DNA from: Ruminiclostridium hungatei
GTDB taxonomy: Bacteria; Bacillota; Clostridia; Acetivibrionales; DSM-1351
Reading direction: 5' to 3'
DNA length: 64,000 bases
Assembly (NCBI RefSeq): GCF_002051585.1
Contig: NZ_MZGX01000025.1
Coordinates: forward strand, 30,483 to 94,482
In this document: in pieces, positions 9,119-17,303 of the stretch
Position numbering within the stretch: the first letter of the stretch is position 1
How the letters are laid out: each line of letters opens with the position of its first letter
Translations under genes and position numbers: made by a program
The notes under the pieces: generated by a model
What the model was told of the DNA's origin: nothing
The model's input: the letters and a program-made list of their open reading frames with translations, nothing else
The model's database searches: none

Positions 9119-9490
9119 GTGGTAAAACCTATATGGAAGAGTAAATTTATAAAATATATGGGAATCGGCCTTTTTGCAGGAGCTGCAAACGGACTTTTCG
9201 GCTCGGGGGGAGGAACCATCGCAGTTCCTGCCATGGTTTACCTGCTTGGGGAGGAGGATCATACGGCACATGCCACGGCATTGCTTATAATCCTGCCCCT
9301 GACATTGGTAAGCAGTTATTTCTACCTGTCCAACAGCTTCGTAGATTGGAACATCACCTGGAAGGCCATGCTGGGAGGAGCTGCCGGGGGCGCTATAGGA
9401 GCGTTTCTCCTGAATAAATTCCCCTCCGGAATATTGAGAATCATATTTGGAGCCTTCATGCTGGCGGCAGCGGTCAGGATGATTTTTTAA
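9119..9490 (+). CDS. Half-size TauE/SafE-family permease, first copy
   Basis: The protein is about 124 residues with three or four membrane segments and the family motif GAANGLFGSGGGTIAVPAMV near the N-terminus. TauE/SafE (COG0730) proteins move sulfite or related anions and normally have two homologous halves of about 125 residues each. This gene encodes one half and the gene at 9563 encodes the other. The GTG at 9119 is chosen because AGAAGGAG at 9103-9110 sits 8 bases upstream; upstream in-frame ATGs at 9068 and 9074 lack a comparable site. Substrate unknown. Confidence 0.8.
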   Translation: MVKPIWKSKFIKYMGIGLFAGAANGLFGSGGGTIAVPAMVYLLGEEDHTAHATALLIILPLTLVSSYFYLSNSFVDWNITWKAMLGGAAGGAIGAFLLNKFPSGILRIIFGAFMLAAAVRMIF

Positions 9491-9562
9491 ACCGGCCTTG
9501 CAGGCAGGAAGACATTTATTCAGATAGGCAGTATTAATTCAGCAAATAAGAGGACGGGGACA

Positions 9563-9949
9563 ATGACAGTATTTTTAATAGGCCTGGCAGCAGGAATAAT
9601 CAGCGGAATGGGAATCGGGGGAGGGGCGGTATTGATACCGGCTCTGGTGCTGTTTGTCAGACCTGAGCAGCATGTTGCCCAGAGTACGAACCTGCTTTTT
9701 TTCATACCCACTGCTGCAGTCGCCCTGGCAATACATATAAAACGAAGGAGAATTGATTTTAAAACAGGCATTCCAATAATGCTGTTCGGTCTTGCAGGAG
9801 CTATCCTTGGCTCACGCATTGCCCTTGCGGCGGACGGGATGCTTCTGCGCAAGGGCTTCGGGGTATTTTTGCTGGCCATGGGGCTGTATGAAATTTTCGG
9901 AAAAAGGAAAAAGACCAAAGGAAAAGATCCAAAGGAAAAGGACGGGTGA
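9563..9949 (+). CDS. Half-size TauE/SafE-family permease, second copy
   Basis: The protein is 128 residues with the same architecture as its neighbour: GIISGMGIGGGAVLIPAL near the start, membrane segments at about 5-25, 40-60, 72-90 and 95-110, and a Lys-rich cytoplasmic tail. It lies 72 bases downstream on the same strand. The two half-proteins probably assemble as a heterodimer equivalent to one full TauE/SafE transporter. The separation is genuine, since each gene has its own start region and stop codon and no single frameshift joins them. Confidence 0.8.
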   Translation: MTVFLIGLAAGIISGMGIGGGAVLIPALVLFVRPEQHVAQSTNLLFFIPTAAVALAIHIKRRRIDFKTGIPIMLFGLAGAILGSRIALAADGMLLRKGFGVFLLAMGLYEIFGKRKKTKGKDPKEKDG

Positions 9950-10049
9950 AGTGAAATACCGCCGCAGACCGCGCGGTTCTTGGGGCATTCTGCCAAAATA
10001 ATACACTTCGTTTTGGAGGTTTTATCCAAACAGTTGATACAGCCGGATA

Positions 10050-10058
10050 TGGTATAAT
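10050..10058 (+). promoter_or_regulatory. Extended -10 promoter candidate for the moxR operon
   Basis: TGGTATAAT is a consensus extended -10 element (TGnTATAAT), 83 bases before the moxR start. No good -35 hexamer lies at the expected distance, which is compatible with an extended -10 promoter. Confidence 0.5.
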
Positions 10059-10140
10059 ATTACTGTATTTTTCCAATTGTGTGCAAGGACTTGAGATAAA
10101 ACAAAAATACCGTAAAATTTATTAAGTGGGGGAGATAAAT

Positions 10141-11094
10141 ATGGAAATAAACCAGATAGGGCTTTGGGCGGGAAGAATCAGAGAGAATGTTTCAAAGGTT
10201 ATTGTGGGCAAGGAGAATGTAATTGATCTGGCCCTTATATGCCTTATTACAGGAGGGCACCTGCTGATGGAGGATGTGCCGGGTACGGGCAAGACGGTAT
10301 TCGCCAGGGCATTGGCTTCATCCGTGGACTGTTCCTTCAGGAGAATACAGTTTACTCCCGACCTTCTGCCTTCGGACATAACGGGAATCAATTACTTTAA
10401 TCAGAAAGAAAACTGCTTTGTATTCAGAGCCGGACCGGTCTTTTCAAATATAGTGCTGGCAGACGAAATAAACCGTGCTACCCCCAGAACCCAGTCAGCC
10501 ATGCTGGAATGTATGGAAGAACGCCAGGTTACCATTGACGGAGAGACAAAAAAGCTGTCGGCACCGTTTCTGGTCATAGCCACTCAGAATCCCATTGAGA
10601 TCCAGGGCACCTTTCCCCTGCCGGAAGCTCAGTTGGACAGATTTTTAATCAAAACCTCCATGGGTTATCCGGATACAGGTGAAGGTATAAATATTCTCAA
10701 AAGATTCAAGGGTGACAATCCGCTGGACAGCCTCAAGCCTGCGGCGGGTGCGGAGGAAATCCTGGAGGCCTCGGCTCTGTACTCGGGAGTCAAGGTATCT
10801 GAGGATATATTGGATTACATAATCAAAATAACCGAGGGCACAAGAAAACATCCGAATACCCACCTGGGAGCAAGCCCCCGCGGAGCTCTGGCATTGCTAA
10901 GGGCGGTTCAGGTATATGCTCTGCTGAAGGCACGGACCTTTGTAACTCCTGATGATGTAAAGGCGATGGCGCTGCCTGTTCTGGCCCACAGGATAATTGC
11001 CAGAGGGCTGTCCCTGGAAAATGTAAATGCAGGAGAAAAAATTGTGGGGGATGTGCTGGCTCATACGGCTGTTCCCCTTGAACAGGGAGAGTAA
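10141..11094 (+). CDS. MoxR-family AAA+ ATPase
   Basis: The protein is 317 residues. Walker A is VPGTGKT (about residue 45), Walker B is VLADEINRA (about 108), and a sensor-1 region lies at VIATQNPIE (about 147). The C-terminal lid domain (AAA_lid) follows. MoxR ATPases act as chaperones for assembling metal- or peptide-dependent complexes and are typically encoded with DUF58 proteins, as here. ATG 10141 is preferred because GGGGGAG sits 6 bases upstream; the in-frame GTG at 10126 overlaps that site. It is the first gene of a three-gene operon. Confidence 0.92.
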   Translation: MEINQIGLWAGRIRENVSKVIVGKENVIDLALICLITGGHLLMEDVPGTGKTVFARALASSVDCSFRRIQFTPDLLPSDITGINYFNQKENCFVFRAGPVFSNIVLADEINRATPRTQSAMLECMEERQVTIDGETKKLSAPFLVIATQNPIEIQGTFPLPEAQLDRFLIKTSMGYPDTGEGINILKRFKGDNPLDSLKPAAGAEEILEASALYSGVKVSEDILDYIIKITEGTRKHPNTHLGASPRGALALLRAVQVYALLKARTFVTPDDVKAMALPVLAHRIIARGLSLENVNAGEKIVGDVLAHTAVPLEQGE

Positions 11095-11105
11095 GGAGGA
11101 GGCTT

Positions 11106-12185
11106 ATGCTGCTGCAAATTGTACTTGCACTACCTCTTCTCATCCTGGTGGAATACTTTATTTACAGGCAGTTTTTACTGCGGGGCATGACATACAGGAG
11201 AAGCATATCCCAGTCCACTGCCTTTGAGGGGGAGAAGGTATATCTTGTTGAAGAAATAGAAAACAACAGCCTGCTGCCCATAGCGTGGATGAAGGCCGAA
11301 TCGAAAATAAGCCCCAGGCTGAAGCTGGCTTCTGCAAAGAACATGGAGGAGGCCCAGGAGGGATACCACCGGAGCGTATTCTCAATAATGCCCTACTACC
11401 GTATCAAAAGAACCCATGAAGTAACCTGCCTTCAAAGAGGAGACTACAATGTGGGCAATGTTACGATTACCTCGGGAGATATCTTGGGACTTACAACCAA
11501 AATAACCTCATATGAAAATGAAACCAGACTGATTGTATACCCCAGCCCCCTTAATAATGACAGGCTTGTAAATTGCTTCCGTTCACTGCAGGGGGACGCG
11601 GTGGTCCGCAGGTTCATAAATCCCGATCCGTTCATAGTGGCAGGTGTCAGGGAGTACCGGCCGGGTGATCCCATGTCGGCAATAAGCTGGAAGGCCACTG
11701 CCAGGACAAATTCCCTGCAGGTATTCAAGTATGATTTTACTGCAAATTCAAATATTTTGATCCTGTTTAATATCGACACCAGCAGCAAGCAGGACCGGTT
11801 TCCCAACGAGGAGCAGTGCCGGCAGATAGAATTCGGCATACATTTTTGCGCCGCCATATTGGAGAAGGCCATAAAGCAGGGGACTGCAACCGGCTTTTGT
11901 ACTAACGGCCATTTCAGGGATTCAAGCGAGTTTGTGAATATTCCTGCCCGCTGCAGCAAGCCACAGCTATATACAGTATTGGAAGCCCTTGCAAAGCTCC
12001 AGTTTGACAGGAGCCTGTCCTTTTACACCCTGCTGCGGAACCTGAGAGGAGAAATACCCAGGGACACCGATATATTGATAGTTTCTTTGTATTCCGACGA
12101 GAGTATCGAAGAGGAAATACTATATCTGAGGCGGGAAGGCCGCCAGGTTGAGGTTATGCTTATACAGGAAGGCGGTGTGTTCTGA
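11106..12185 (+). CDS. DUF58 domain protein, MoxR-associated
   Basis: The protein is 359 residues. One N-terminal hydrophobic segment is followed by a cytoplasmic region with the DUF58 signature YRPGDPMSAISWKATART (about residues 184-201), then a von Willebrand A-like fold (ILILFNIDTSS). DUF58 proteins accompany MoxR ATPases, probably as substrates or adaptors in cell-envelope processes. The start ATG follows TAAGGAGGAGG with 11 bases between it and the moxR stop. It shares one base with the next gene, so translation is probably coupled. Confidence 0.88.
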   Translation: MLLQIVLALPLLILVEYFIYRQFLLRGMTYRRSISQSTAFEGEKVYLVEEIENNSLLPIAWMKAESKISPRLKLASAKNMEEAQEGYHRSVFSIMPYYRIKRTHEVTCLQRGDYNVGNVTITSGDILGLTTKITSYENETRLIVYPSPLNNDRLVNCFRSLQGDAVVRRFINPDPFIVAGVREYRPGDPMSAISWKATARTNSLQVFKYDFTANSNILILFNIDTSSKQDRFPNEEQCRQIEFGIHFCAAILEKAIKQGTATGFCTNGHFRDSSEFVNIPARCSKPQLYTVLEALAKLQFDRSLSFYTLLRNLRGEIPRDTDILIVSLYSDESIEEEILYLRREGRQVEVMLIQEGGVF

Positions 12186-13453
12186 TGTTCGGAATTTTTA
12201 CCCTGACTTCAATCCTTGAAATGTTGATGCTGATGCCGGGGGCATATATGGTGCTGCAGTTTTTTATGCCTCCTGTTACGGCTTTTATGCTGACCTGCCT
12301 TTTCAATGTATTGGTGCTGGCGGCAATCTTTATATGCCGTCTGAAGCCGGGACCTTTTGTATACAAGGTTGTTACTGTGGTCATATCGGCCCTTGTGGTA
12401 TTTTTTACAGCCGGAATCAATGCAGGCGGCCTTGTGGTATTTGCCGCAGGCATATTCATTTTCAGCCATGTGAGAACCGTGTTGGCCACAGGCAGGGACA
12501 TGGGTGTACAAGTGGCTCTGACCTCAATCACTATAAATATTCTTCTGGCAATCGTATTTGTAAATAGCGACCGTTCTTCCCTTATATTTTTCGGTAATAT
12601 AGCCATAGGAATATCTGTTGCGGCGTCTGTTACGGTCCTTGTAATAAAGCAGGTGGACGATTCCAGGCGGTTTGGAAAAAACTCCATGGACATAAGCAGC
12701 ATCCAGCAGAAAAACAACAGGATATTTGCCGGGCTGTTACTGATAATTCTTATATTCGCTGGTTCCTTCGGACAAGTTACGGAAATATATAAATTTGTAT
12801 TCAGAACAATCGGCTGGCTGTTTTCCGCCCTGGCAGGCCTGTTTGCCTCAAATGACAAGGACGCCGCCCTGCCGGATATGCAGGTGCAGGAATTGCTTAT
12901 GAATGCCGGAACGGAGGACCCTTCGCTGCTCCAGAAAATATTCATAATTGTGATACACGTTTTAGGCGTACTGCTTGTGGTGGGATTCATATTTCTTGCT
13001 TTCTATCATTTGGTGAAATTCATAATAAATATGGCCATAAGACTGATAAACTGGTTTAAAAGCGGACAGCATTTTGTGGATGTAGTTTCGGAATGCGGGC
13101 ACACCGACGAAAAGGAAAGCTTACTTGACAGAAATCTCAAAAATTTTGTAAACAGGTTTAAAAATGCCGCTTCGGGAATATTCGCAAGAGAAATACCCTA
13201 TGACAGTCTGACTGATGATGTAGCAAAAGTGAGAAGGCTCATGAAATATTTCATACGGGGTTTAAGGCTCCGGGGAGTGAGAATTCCGCCTGCTTCCACC
13301 GCCAGGGAGCTATGCCGGGATGCGGGAGCAGAACCCGAAGCCATGCAGTTTAATTCACTGCTGGCCCAATGCTATGACAGCGCGCGGTATGCCGACCTTG
13401 CACCAGAAAAAGAGCAGTTGGGCCTGCTGGAGGAAAAGCTGCTGGAAAAATAG
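12185..13453 (+). CDS. Multi-spanning membrane protein with C-terminal DUF4129-like domain
   Basis: The protein is 422 residues. About six membrane segments lie in residues 5-225, another follows at about 257-280, and a cytoplasmic region ends in a short helical domain (PASTARELC...FNSLLAQCYDSARYA) resembling DUF4129. In many moxR-DUF58 operons the third gene is a transglutaminase-like protein (TgpA type) whose C-terminus is DUF4129. Here the membrane and DUF4129-like parts are present but no transglutaminase Cys-His-Asp core is visible. The start codon overlaps the previous stop (TGATG). Function unknown; it probably works with the upstream pair. Confidence 0.7.
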   Translation: MFGIFTLTSILEMLMLMPGAYMVLQFFMPPVTAFMLTCLFNVLVLAAIFICRLKPGPFVYKVVTVVISALVVFFTAGINAGGLVVFAAGIFIFSHVRTVLATGRDMGVQVALTSITINILLAIVFVNSDRSSLIFFGNIAIGISVAASVTVLVIKQVDDSRRFGKNSMDISSIQQKNNRIFAGLLLIILIFAGSFGQVTEIYKFVFRTIGWLFSALAGLFASNDKDAALPDMQVQELLMNAGTEDPSLLQKIFIIVIHVLGVLLVVGFIFLAFYHLVKFIINMAIRLINWFKSGQHFVDVVSECGHTDEKESLLDRNLKNFVNRFKNAASGIFAREIPYDSLTDDVAKVRRLMKYFIRGLRLRGVRIPPASTARELCRDAGAEPEAMQFNSLLAQCYDSARYADLAPEKEQLGLLEEKLLEK

Positions 13454-13482
13454 CATTATGTAATTTCCATATGTCTCAATCG

Positions 13483-13516
13483 GGCGCAAATATAAAAAAA
13501 TTTGTGCCATTTTTAT
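13483..13516 (+). terminator. Intrinsic terminator of the moxR operon
   Basis: GGCGCAAAT (13483-13491) pairs with ATTTGTGCC (13500-13508, one G-U pair) and is followed by ATTTTTATT. It begins 30 bases after the last stop codon of the operon. Confidence 0.75.
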
Positions 13517-13607
13517 TGTAAACCTTGTATAAATGTAGTAGTGGTCTGTAACCTCTGCCTGGTTCTGAAAAAATTTTTCTCGCCGGGCAAAAAAAATCCT
13601 CTTTGAG

Positions 13608-13636
13608 TTGACAGTATAATATGAATAGTATATAGT
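13608..13636 (+). promoter_or_regulatory. Sigma-A promoter for the TrmB regulator and lysA
   Basis: TTGACA (13608-13613) and TATAGT (13631-13636) are separated by 17 bases. The -10 box runs into an inverted repeat at 13634-13655. Confidence 0.75.
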
Positions 13637-13655
13637 GGTTTTATATAGAACCACT
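13634..13655. promoter_or_regulatory. Inverted repeat at the transcription start, possible operator
   Basis: AGTGGTT (13634-13640) and AACCACT (13649-13655) form perfect 7-bp arms around an 8-base AT-rich centre. The site covers the end of the -10 box and the predicted start point. It is a good candidate for autoregulation by the TrmB-family protein encoded just downstream. Confidence 0.55.
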
Positions 13656-13681
13656 AAAAATCGGAAGCTCGGAGGTGCGCT

Positions 13682-14371
13682 GTGGACGTAATAGACGCTT
13701 TGATGCAGGCAGGCTTCACCAGACATGAATCAATGCTTTACATGACATTGTGCAAGGAAGGTGAGCTCACCGGCTATGAGGCTTCCAAACTGACCGGAAT
13801 ACCAAGGTCAAACGCATATCTGGGGCTTGCAGGACTCTCGGATAAAGGCGGAGCATACAAGATAAACGGTGAGGCTGCCAGATATATTGCTGTCCAGCCC
13901 GAAGAACTGGTTCAGAACCTGAAGAGGAAATTTTCCGAGATAATGAAGGTTATACAGGAAGAAATACCTCAGTTGAATGCCATGGGAGAAAGCTTTGTAA
14001 CAATAAACGGCAGGCAGCAGATGCTGGACAAGATGAAAAATCTGATGAACCAGGCACGTAAAAGGATTTACATCTCCATTTCAAGAGAGCAGTTGGACGA
14101 GGTGCTGGAGGAGCTTATCCAGGCCAGGGACAAGGGGCTCAAGGTGGTGGTGATAACCTCTGAAAAGCTTGCTATGGAGCGGGTAATCTGCTACTGCAAA
14201 AATAAGCGCTTTGAAAGTGTCAGACTTATTACCGATTCGGAAAATGTTCTGACAGGCCAGCTCGGCGGCACGAATCCCACCTGCCTGTTTTCCAGAAACT
14301 CAAACATGGTTGATCTGATAAAGGATTCTCTTACCAACGAAATAAAGCTTATAAATATAAATACAAAATAA
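13682..14371 (+). CDS. TrmB-family transcriptional regulator
   Basis: The protein is 229 residues. The N-terminal winged helix (about residues 8-75, 'LMQAGFTRHESMLYMTLCKEG...SKLTGIPRSNAYLGLAGL') matches the TrmB DNA-binding domain. A coiled helix and an effector domain of PLD-like/TrmB type follow (about 105-225, 'RIYISISREQLDEVLEEL'). TrmB proteins are common in archaea, where they sense sugars, and also occur in clostridia. The start is GTG behind GGAGGTG. It lies 19 bases upstream of lysA, so it may control decarboxylase expression; the ligand is unknown. Confidence 0.85.
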   Translation: MDVIDALMQAGFTRHESMLYMTLCKEGELTGYEASKLTGIPRSNAYLGLAGLSDKGGAYKINGEAARYIAVQPEELVQNLKRKFSEIMKVIQEEIPQLNAMGESFVTINGRQQMLDKMKNLMNQARKRIYISISREQLDEVLEELIQARDKGLKVVVITSEKLAMERVICYCKNKRFESVRLITDSENVLTGQLGGTNPTCLFSRNSNMVDLIKDSLTNEIKLININTK

Positions 14372-14390
14372 ATAAAACGGAGGCTATATT

Positions 14391-15641
14391 ATGACAGAAT
14401 ACTATTCAATAAAAATGAACTTTTTTGGAAATTCAGACCCTGAAAAGCTTGTAAAGGAATTTGGGAGCCCTTTGTATGTTTATAATGAAAAGATTTTAAG
14501 GCAGAAGTGCAGGGATATGAAAAATCTTGTTGATTACCCCTTCTTTATTCCTAATTACTCTATAAAGGCGAATTCAAACCTCAATATAATTAAAACCGTC
14601 AGGGAGGAAGGCTTAAGGGCTGATGCCATGTCGGCAGGAGAAATACAGCTTCTGCTGCATGCGGGATACAAGCCTGAAGAGCTGTTTTTTGTCCCCAACA
14701 ATGTATCCGAGGCGGAGCTCAAATATGCTGTTGACAACGGCGTGCTCGTAAGTGTGGATTCACTGTCACAGCTTGAGCTCCTGGGTAAGCTCAACAGGGG
14801 AGGTAAGGCGGCCGTGAGATTTAATCCCGGCGTGGGCGCAGGACACCACGAAAAGGTGGTAACCGCCGGAAAAAAGACCAAATTCGGAGTTAATACCGAC
14901 TGTGTTTCACAGGTTAAGGAAATAGCAAAAAAATATGATCTGAGGATTTGCGGAATCAACCAGCACATAGGCTCACTGTTTATGGAGGGGGATTCCTATA
15001 TTGAAGGTGTGAAATCCATTCTCGCAGTTGCAGAACAGTTTGAGGATATAGACTTTGTCGATATGGGCGGCGGCTTTGGAATTCCTTACAGAAAGCAGGA
15101 GGGTCAGGAAGCCCTTGATCTGGCAAGCTTCAGGGAAAAGTTGACTGCCGTGCTGGTGCAGTGGACTGAGAAATACGGTAAGAAGATACTGTTCAAATCG
15201 GAGCCCGGGCGGTATATAGTGGCTGAGAGCGGTATCCTGCTGGGAACCGTATATGCAACCAAAAACAATTATGGAAACAGATATGTGGGAACCGATTTGG
15301 GCTTCAATGTTCTTGCCAGACCGGTTATGTATGATTCCCATCATGACATTGAGGTTTATAGAAACGGCAAGCCTCAGAACCAGGGAGCCACTGAGGAGGT
15401 TACCGTAGTGGGAAACATTTGTGAAAGCGGAGACATTATTGCCAAGCACAGGACTCTTCCGGCAGTGGAAGAAGGGGATATACTGGGGATAATGGATGCA
15501 GGCGCCTATGGTTTTGCCATGAGCTCCAACTACAATATGAGGCTGCGCCCGGCCGAGGTCATGATAAAAGAAAATGGGGAAGCTGTACTTATAAGGCGCA
15601 GAGATACTTTTGAGGATATTATTGCACCCTTTAACATATAA
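14391..15641 (+). CDS. lysA: Diaminopimelate decarboxylase
   Basis: The protein is 416 residues, normal for the family. It is a fold-III PLP enzyme: the PLP lysine lies in NYSIKANSN (about residue 60), the glycine-rich phosphate-binding loop is DMGGGFGIPY (about 224), EPGRY is at about 276, and CESGD (about 345) supplies the second active-site Cys. It should decarboxylate meso-diaminopimelate to L-lysine, the last step of lysine synthesis. Related enzymes acting on other amino acids, such as carboxynorspermidine decarboxylase, share these motifs, so specificity is inferred. It is cotranscribed with the TrmB regulator (gap 19 bases). Confidence 0.85.
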   Translation: MTEYYSIKMNFFGNSDPEKLVKEFGSPLYVYNEKILRQKCRDMKNLVDYPFFIPNYSIKANSNLNIIKTVREEGLRADAMSAGEIQLLLHAGYKPEELFFVPNNVSEAELKYAVDNGVLVSVDSLSQLELLGKLNRGGKAAVRFNPGVGAGHHEKVVTAGKKTKFGVNTDCVSQVKEIAKKYDLRICGINQHIGSLFMEGDSYIEGVKSILAVAEQFEDIDFVDMGGGFGIPYRKQEGQEALDLASFREKLTAVLVQWTEKYGKKILFKSEPGRYIVAESGILLGTVYATKNNYGNRYVGTDLGFNVLARPVMYDSHHDIEVYRNGKPQNQGATEEVTVVGNICESGDIIAKHRTLPAVEEGDILGIMDAGAYGFAMSSNYNMRLRPAEVMIKENGEAVLIRRRDTFEDIIAPFNI

Positions 15642-15789
15642 CTGAAAGACCGGCGGCGTATACCCGGGATTTTTAAGGGAAACTATCCGTGTCACAATTC
15701 CGGTAGAAAACTGGAACTAAATTTATTATATTGCCATAGTATGTAATGATATCCTATTAACTGACTTGAAATTATTTAGGAGGCAATAT

Positions 15790-16035
15790 ATGAGGGGATC
15801 TGTCTTGGATAATCTGACCTGGGAGGGAAACAGCAAAAAAATGTTTAAGCTGGTTTTGGATGCTGTTCCTTCAATATTCCTTGGATTAGTTAAACATGAA
15901 ATTCAGGATTGGCTGGTTAAAAACCAGGTTACAGTGGTAACTGAGGAATTATGTCTGAAAATGTTTAAAGAGAAAGCTCCAAAAGGTATGATAGAAAAAT
16001 TAACTCCAAAACTTGAGAGCTTAAAAACCAAATAG
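15790..16035 (+). CDS. Small protein, possibly PCP_red-like domain
   Basis: The protein is 81 residues, beginning MRGSVLDNLTW. The central block (VLDAVPSIFLGLVKHEIQ and VVTEELCLKMF) resembles the short helical domain at the C-terminus of protochlorophyllide reductase subunits (PCP_red), which also occurs alone in non-photosynthetic bacteria. That match is by eye and weak. The start ATG follows TAGGAGG at 15777-15783. The gene has its own strong terminator. Function unknown. Confidence 0.65.
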   Translation: MRGSVLDNLTWEGNSKKMFKLVLDAVPSIFLGLVKHEIQDWLVKNQVTVVTEELCLKMFKEKAPKGMIEKLTPKLESLKTK

Positions 16036-16040
16036 ATAAA

Positions 16041-16080
16041 AAACAGTGAGTGCGGGAATCCCGCACTCACTGTTTTTTGT
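16041..16080. terminator. Bidirectional intrinsic terminator
   Basis: A perfect hairpin with a 15-16-bp stem (AAACAGTGAGTGCGGG and its complement) has a three-base loop, with T-runs on both strands. It can end both the small gene at 15790 on the plus strand and serA on the minus strand. Confidence 0.92.
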
Positions 16081-16108
16081 ATGGGTATTACTGATTGCCT
16101 GTCTGAAA

Positions 16109-17281
16109 TTACTTTCCGGATATGACCCTTACTGTCTTAACCCCGTCTATGGCTCTTATCCTGTCTATGACCTCCTCGTTCAGATCACCTTCAATGTCGA
16201 TTACATTGTAGCCGATTGTATCCTTGTGACGGGTCAGCATATCTGCAATATTTATTTTGTTTGCGGCAAGTATGGTGGTCATCTGGCCTATCATATTGGG
16301 AATATTGCGATGAACGGTAATAATCCTGGTCTTGTCCGTGGGCAGCATGTCACAGTCGGGGAAGTTGACCGAATTTTTGATCATGCCGGTTTCCAGGTAA
16401 TCCTTCAACTGGTTTGCTGCCATGATAGCGCAATTTTCCTCTGATTCAGGGGTGGAGGCACCAAGGTGGGGGATTGCTATTATTTCCTCCACACCAAGGA
16501 GTTCTTCCTCGGGGAAGTCGGTTACATAGCAGGCAACCGTTCCGTTGCCGATTGCTTCCAGTAAATCCTGGTTTGATACCAGTCCTCCTCTTGCAAGGTT
16601 TATTATTCTGACACCCTTTTTCATTATTTCGAATTTTTCCTTGTCAAGGGTATTTTTTGTCTCTTTGGTCAAAGGTACATGAATGGTGATGTAATCGCAG
16701 GTTGACAGCAGATGCTCCAGACTGTTTGCCCTTATAACCGAGCTTGACAGCCCCCAGGCAGCCTTTACGGAAATATAGGGGTCGTAGCCCATAACCTCCA
16801 TACCTAGAGATATGCAGTCGTTAGCCACCATAACTCCGATGGCACCAAGACCTATAACACCGATTTTCTTGCTCTTGATTTCAGGACCTTCAAACTGTGA
16901 CTTGCCCTTTTCCACCAGCTTGGGTATTTCATCGCCCTTGCCCTTTAAGGTCTGCACCCATTCCATGCCTTTTGTAATCTTACGTGATGAAAGCAGGAGG
17001 GCGGCTATAACCAGCTCCTTGACTCCTGTTGAATTCGCGCCGGGAGTGTTGAAGACAACTATGCCTTTTTCAGTGCATTTTTCTATGGGAATATTGTTCA
17101 CTCCTGCACCGGCTCTTGCAATGGCCTTGAGATTTTTGGGCAGTTCCGTCTCCAGCATATTTGCACTTCTGACAAGTATGCCGTCGGGATTGGCCTCTTC
17201 AGTCGAAATATCATAGTTTTCCTTTGGCAGCAGTTCAAGCCCGCAGTTGGCTATCTTATTCAACATTTGTATTTTATACAT
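16109..17281 (-). CDS. serA: D-3-phosphoglycerate dehydrogenase
   Basis: The protein is 390 residues, the short form with a C-terminal ACT domain. The NAD-binding motif is GVIGLGAIG (about residue 142). Catalytic residues expected in this family are visible: Arg in INLARGG (about 230), Glu in DFPEEE (about 260) and His in IPHLGAST (about 278). The ACT-like end (about 315-390, 'VHRNIPNMIGQMTTILA') normally binds serine for feedback control. It oxidises 3-phosphoglycerate to 3-phosphohydroxypyruvate, the first step of serine synthesis. It lies 22 bases downstream of serC under the same riboswitch. Confidence 0.93.
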   Translation of the reverse strand: MYKIQMLNKIANCGLELLPKENYDISTEEANPDGILVRSANMLETELPKNLKAIARAGAGVNNIPIEKCTEKGIVVFNTPGANSTGVKELVIAALLLSSRKITKGMEWVQTLKGKGDEIPKLVEKGKSQFEGPEIKSKKIGVIGLGAIGVMVANDCISLGMEVMGYDPYISVKAAWGLSSSVIRANSLEHLLSTCDYITIHVPLTKETKNTLDKEKFEIMKKGVRIINLARGGLVSNQDLLEAIGNGTVACYVTDFPEEELLGVEEIIAIPHLGASTPESEENCAIMAANQLKDYLETGMIKNSVNFPDCDMLPTDKTRIITVHRNIPNMIGQMTTILAANKINIADMLTRHKDTIGYNVIDIEGDLNEEVIDRIRAIDGVKTVRVISGK

Positions 17282-17303
17282 ACTGATTCATCCTTTCAGG
17301 TAT

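Noticed and set aside
9520..10029. Minus-strand open frame of 169 codons over the second TauE half
   Set aside because: Pro/Ala/Arg-rich antisense translation with no family features; the plus-strand frame has the TauE motif and membrane segments.
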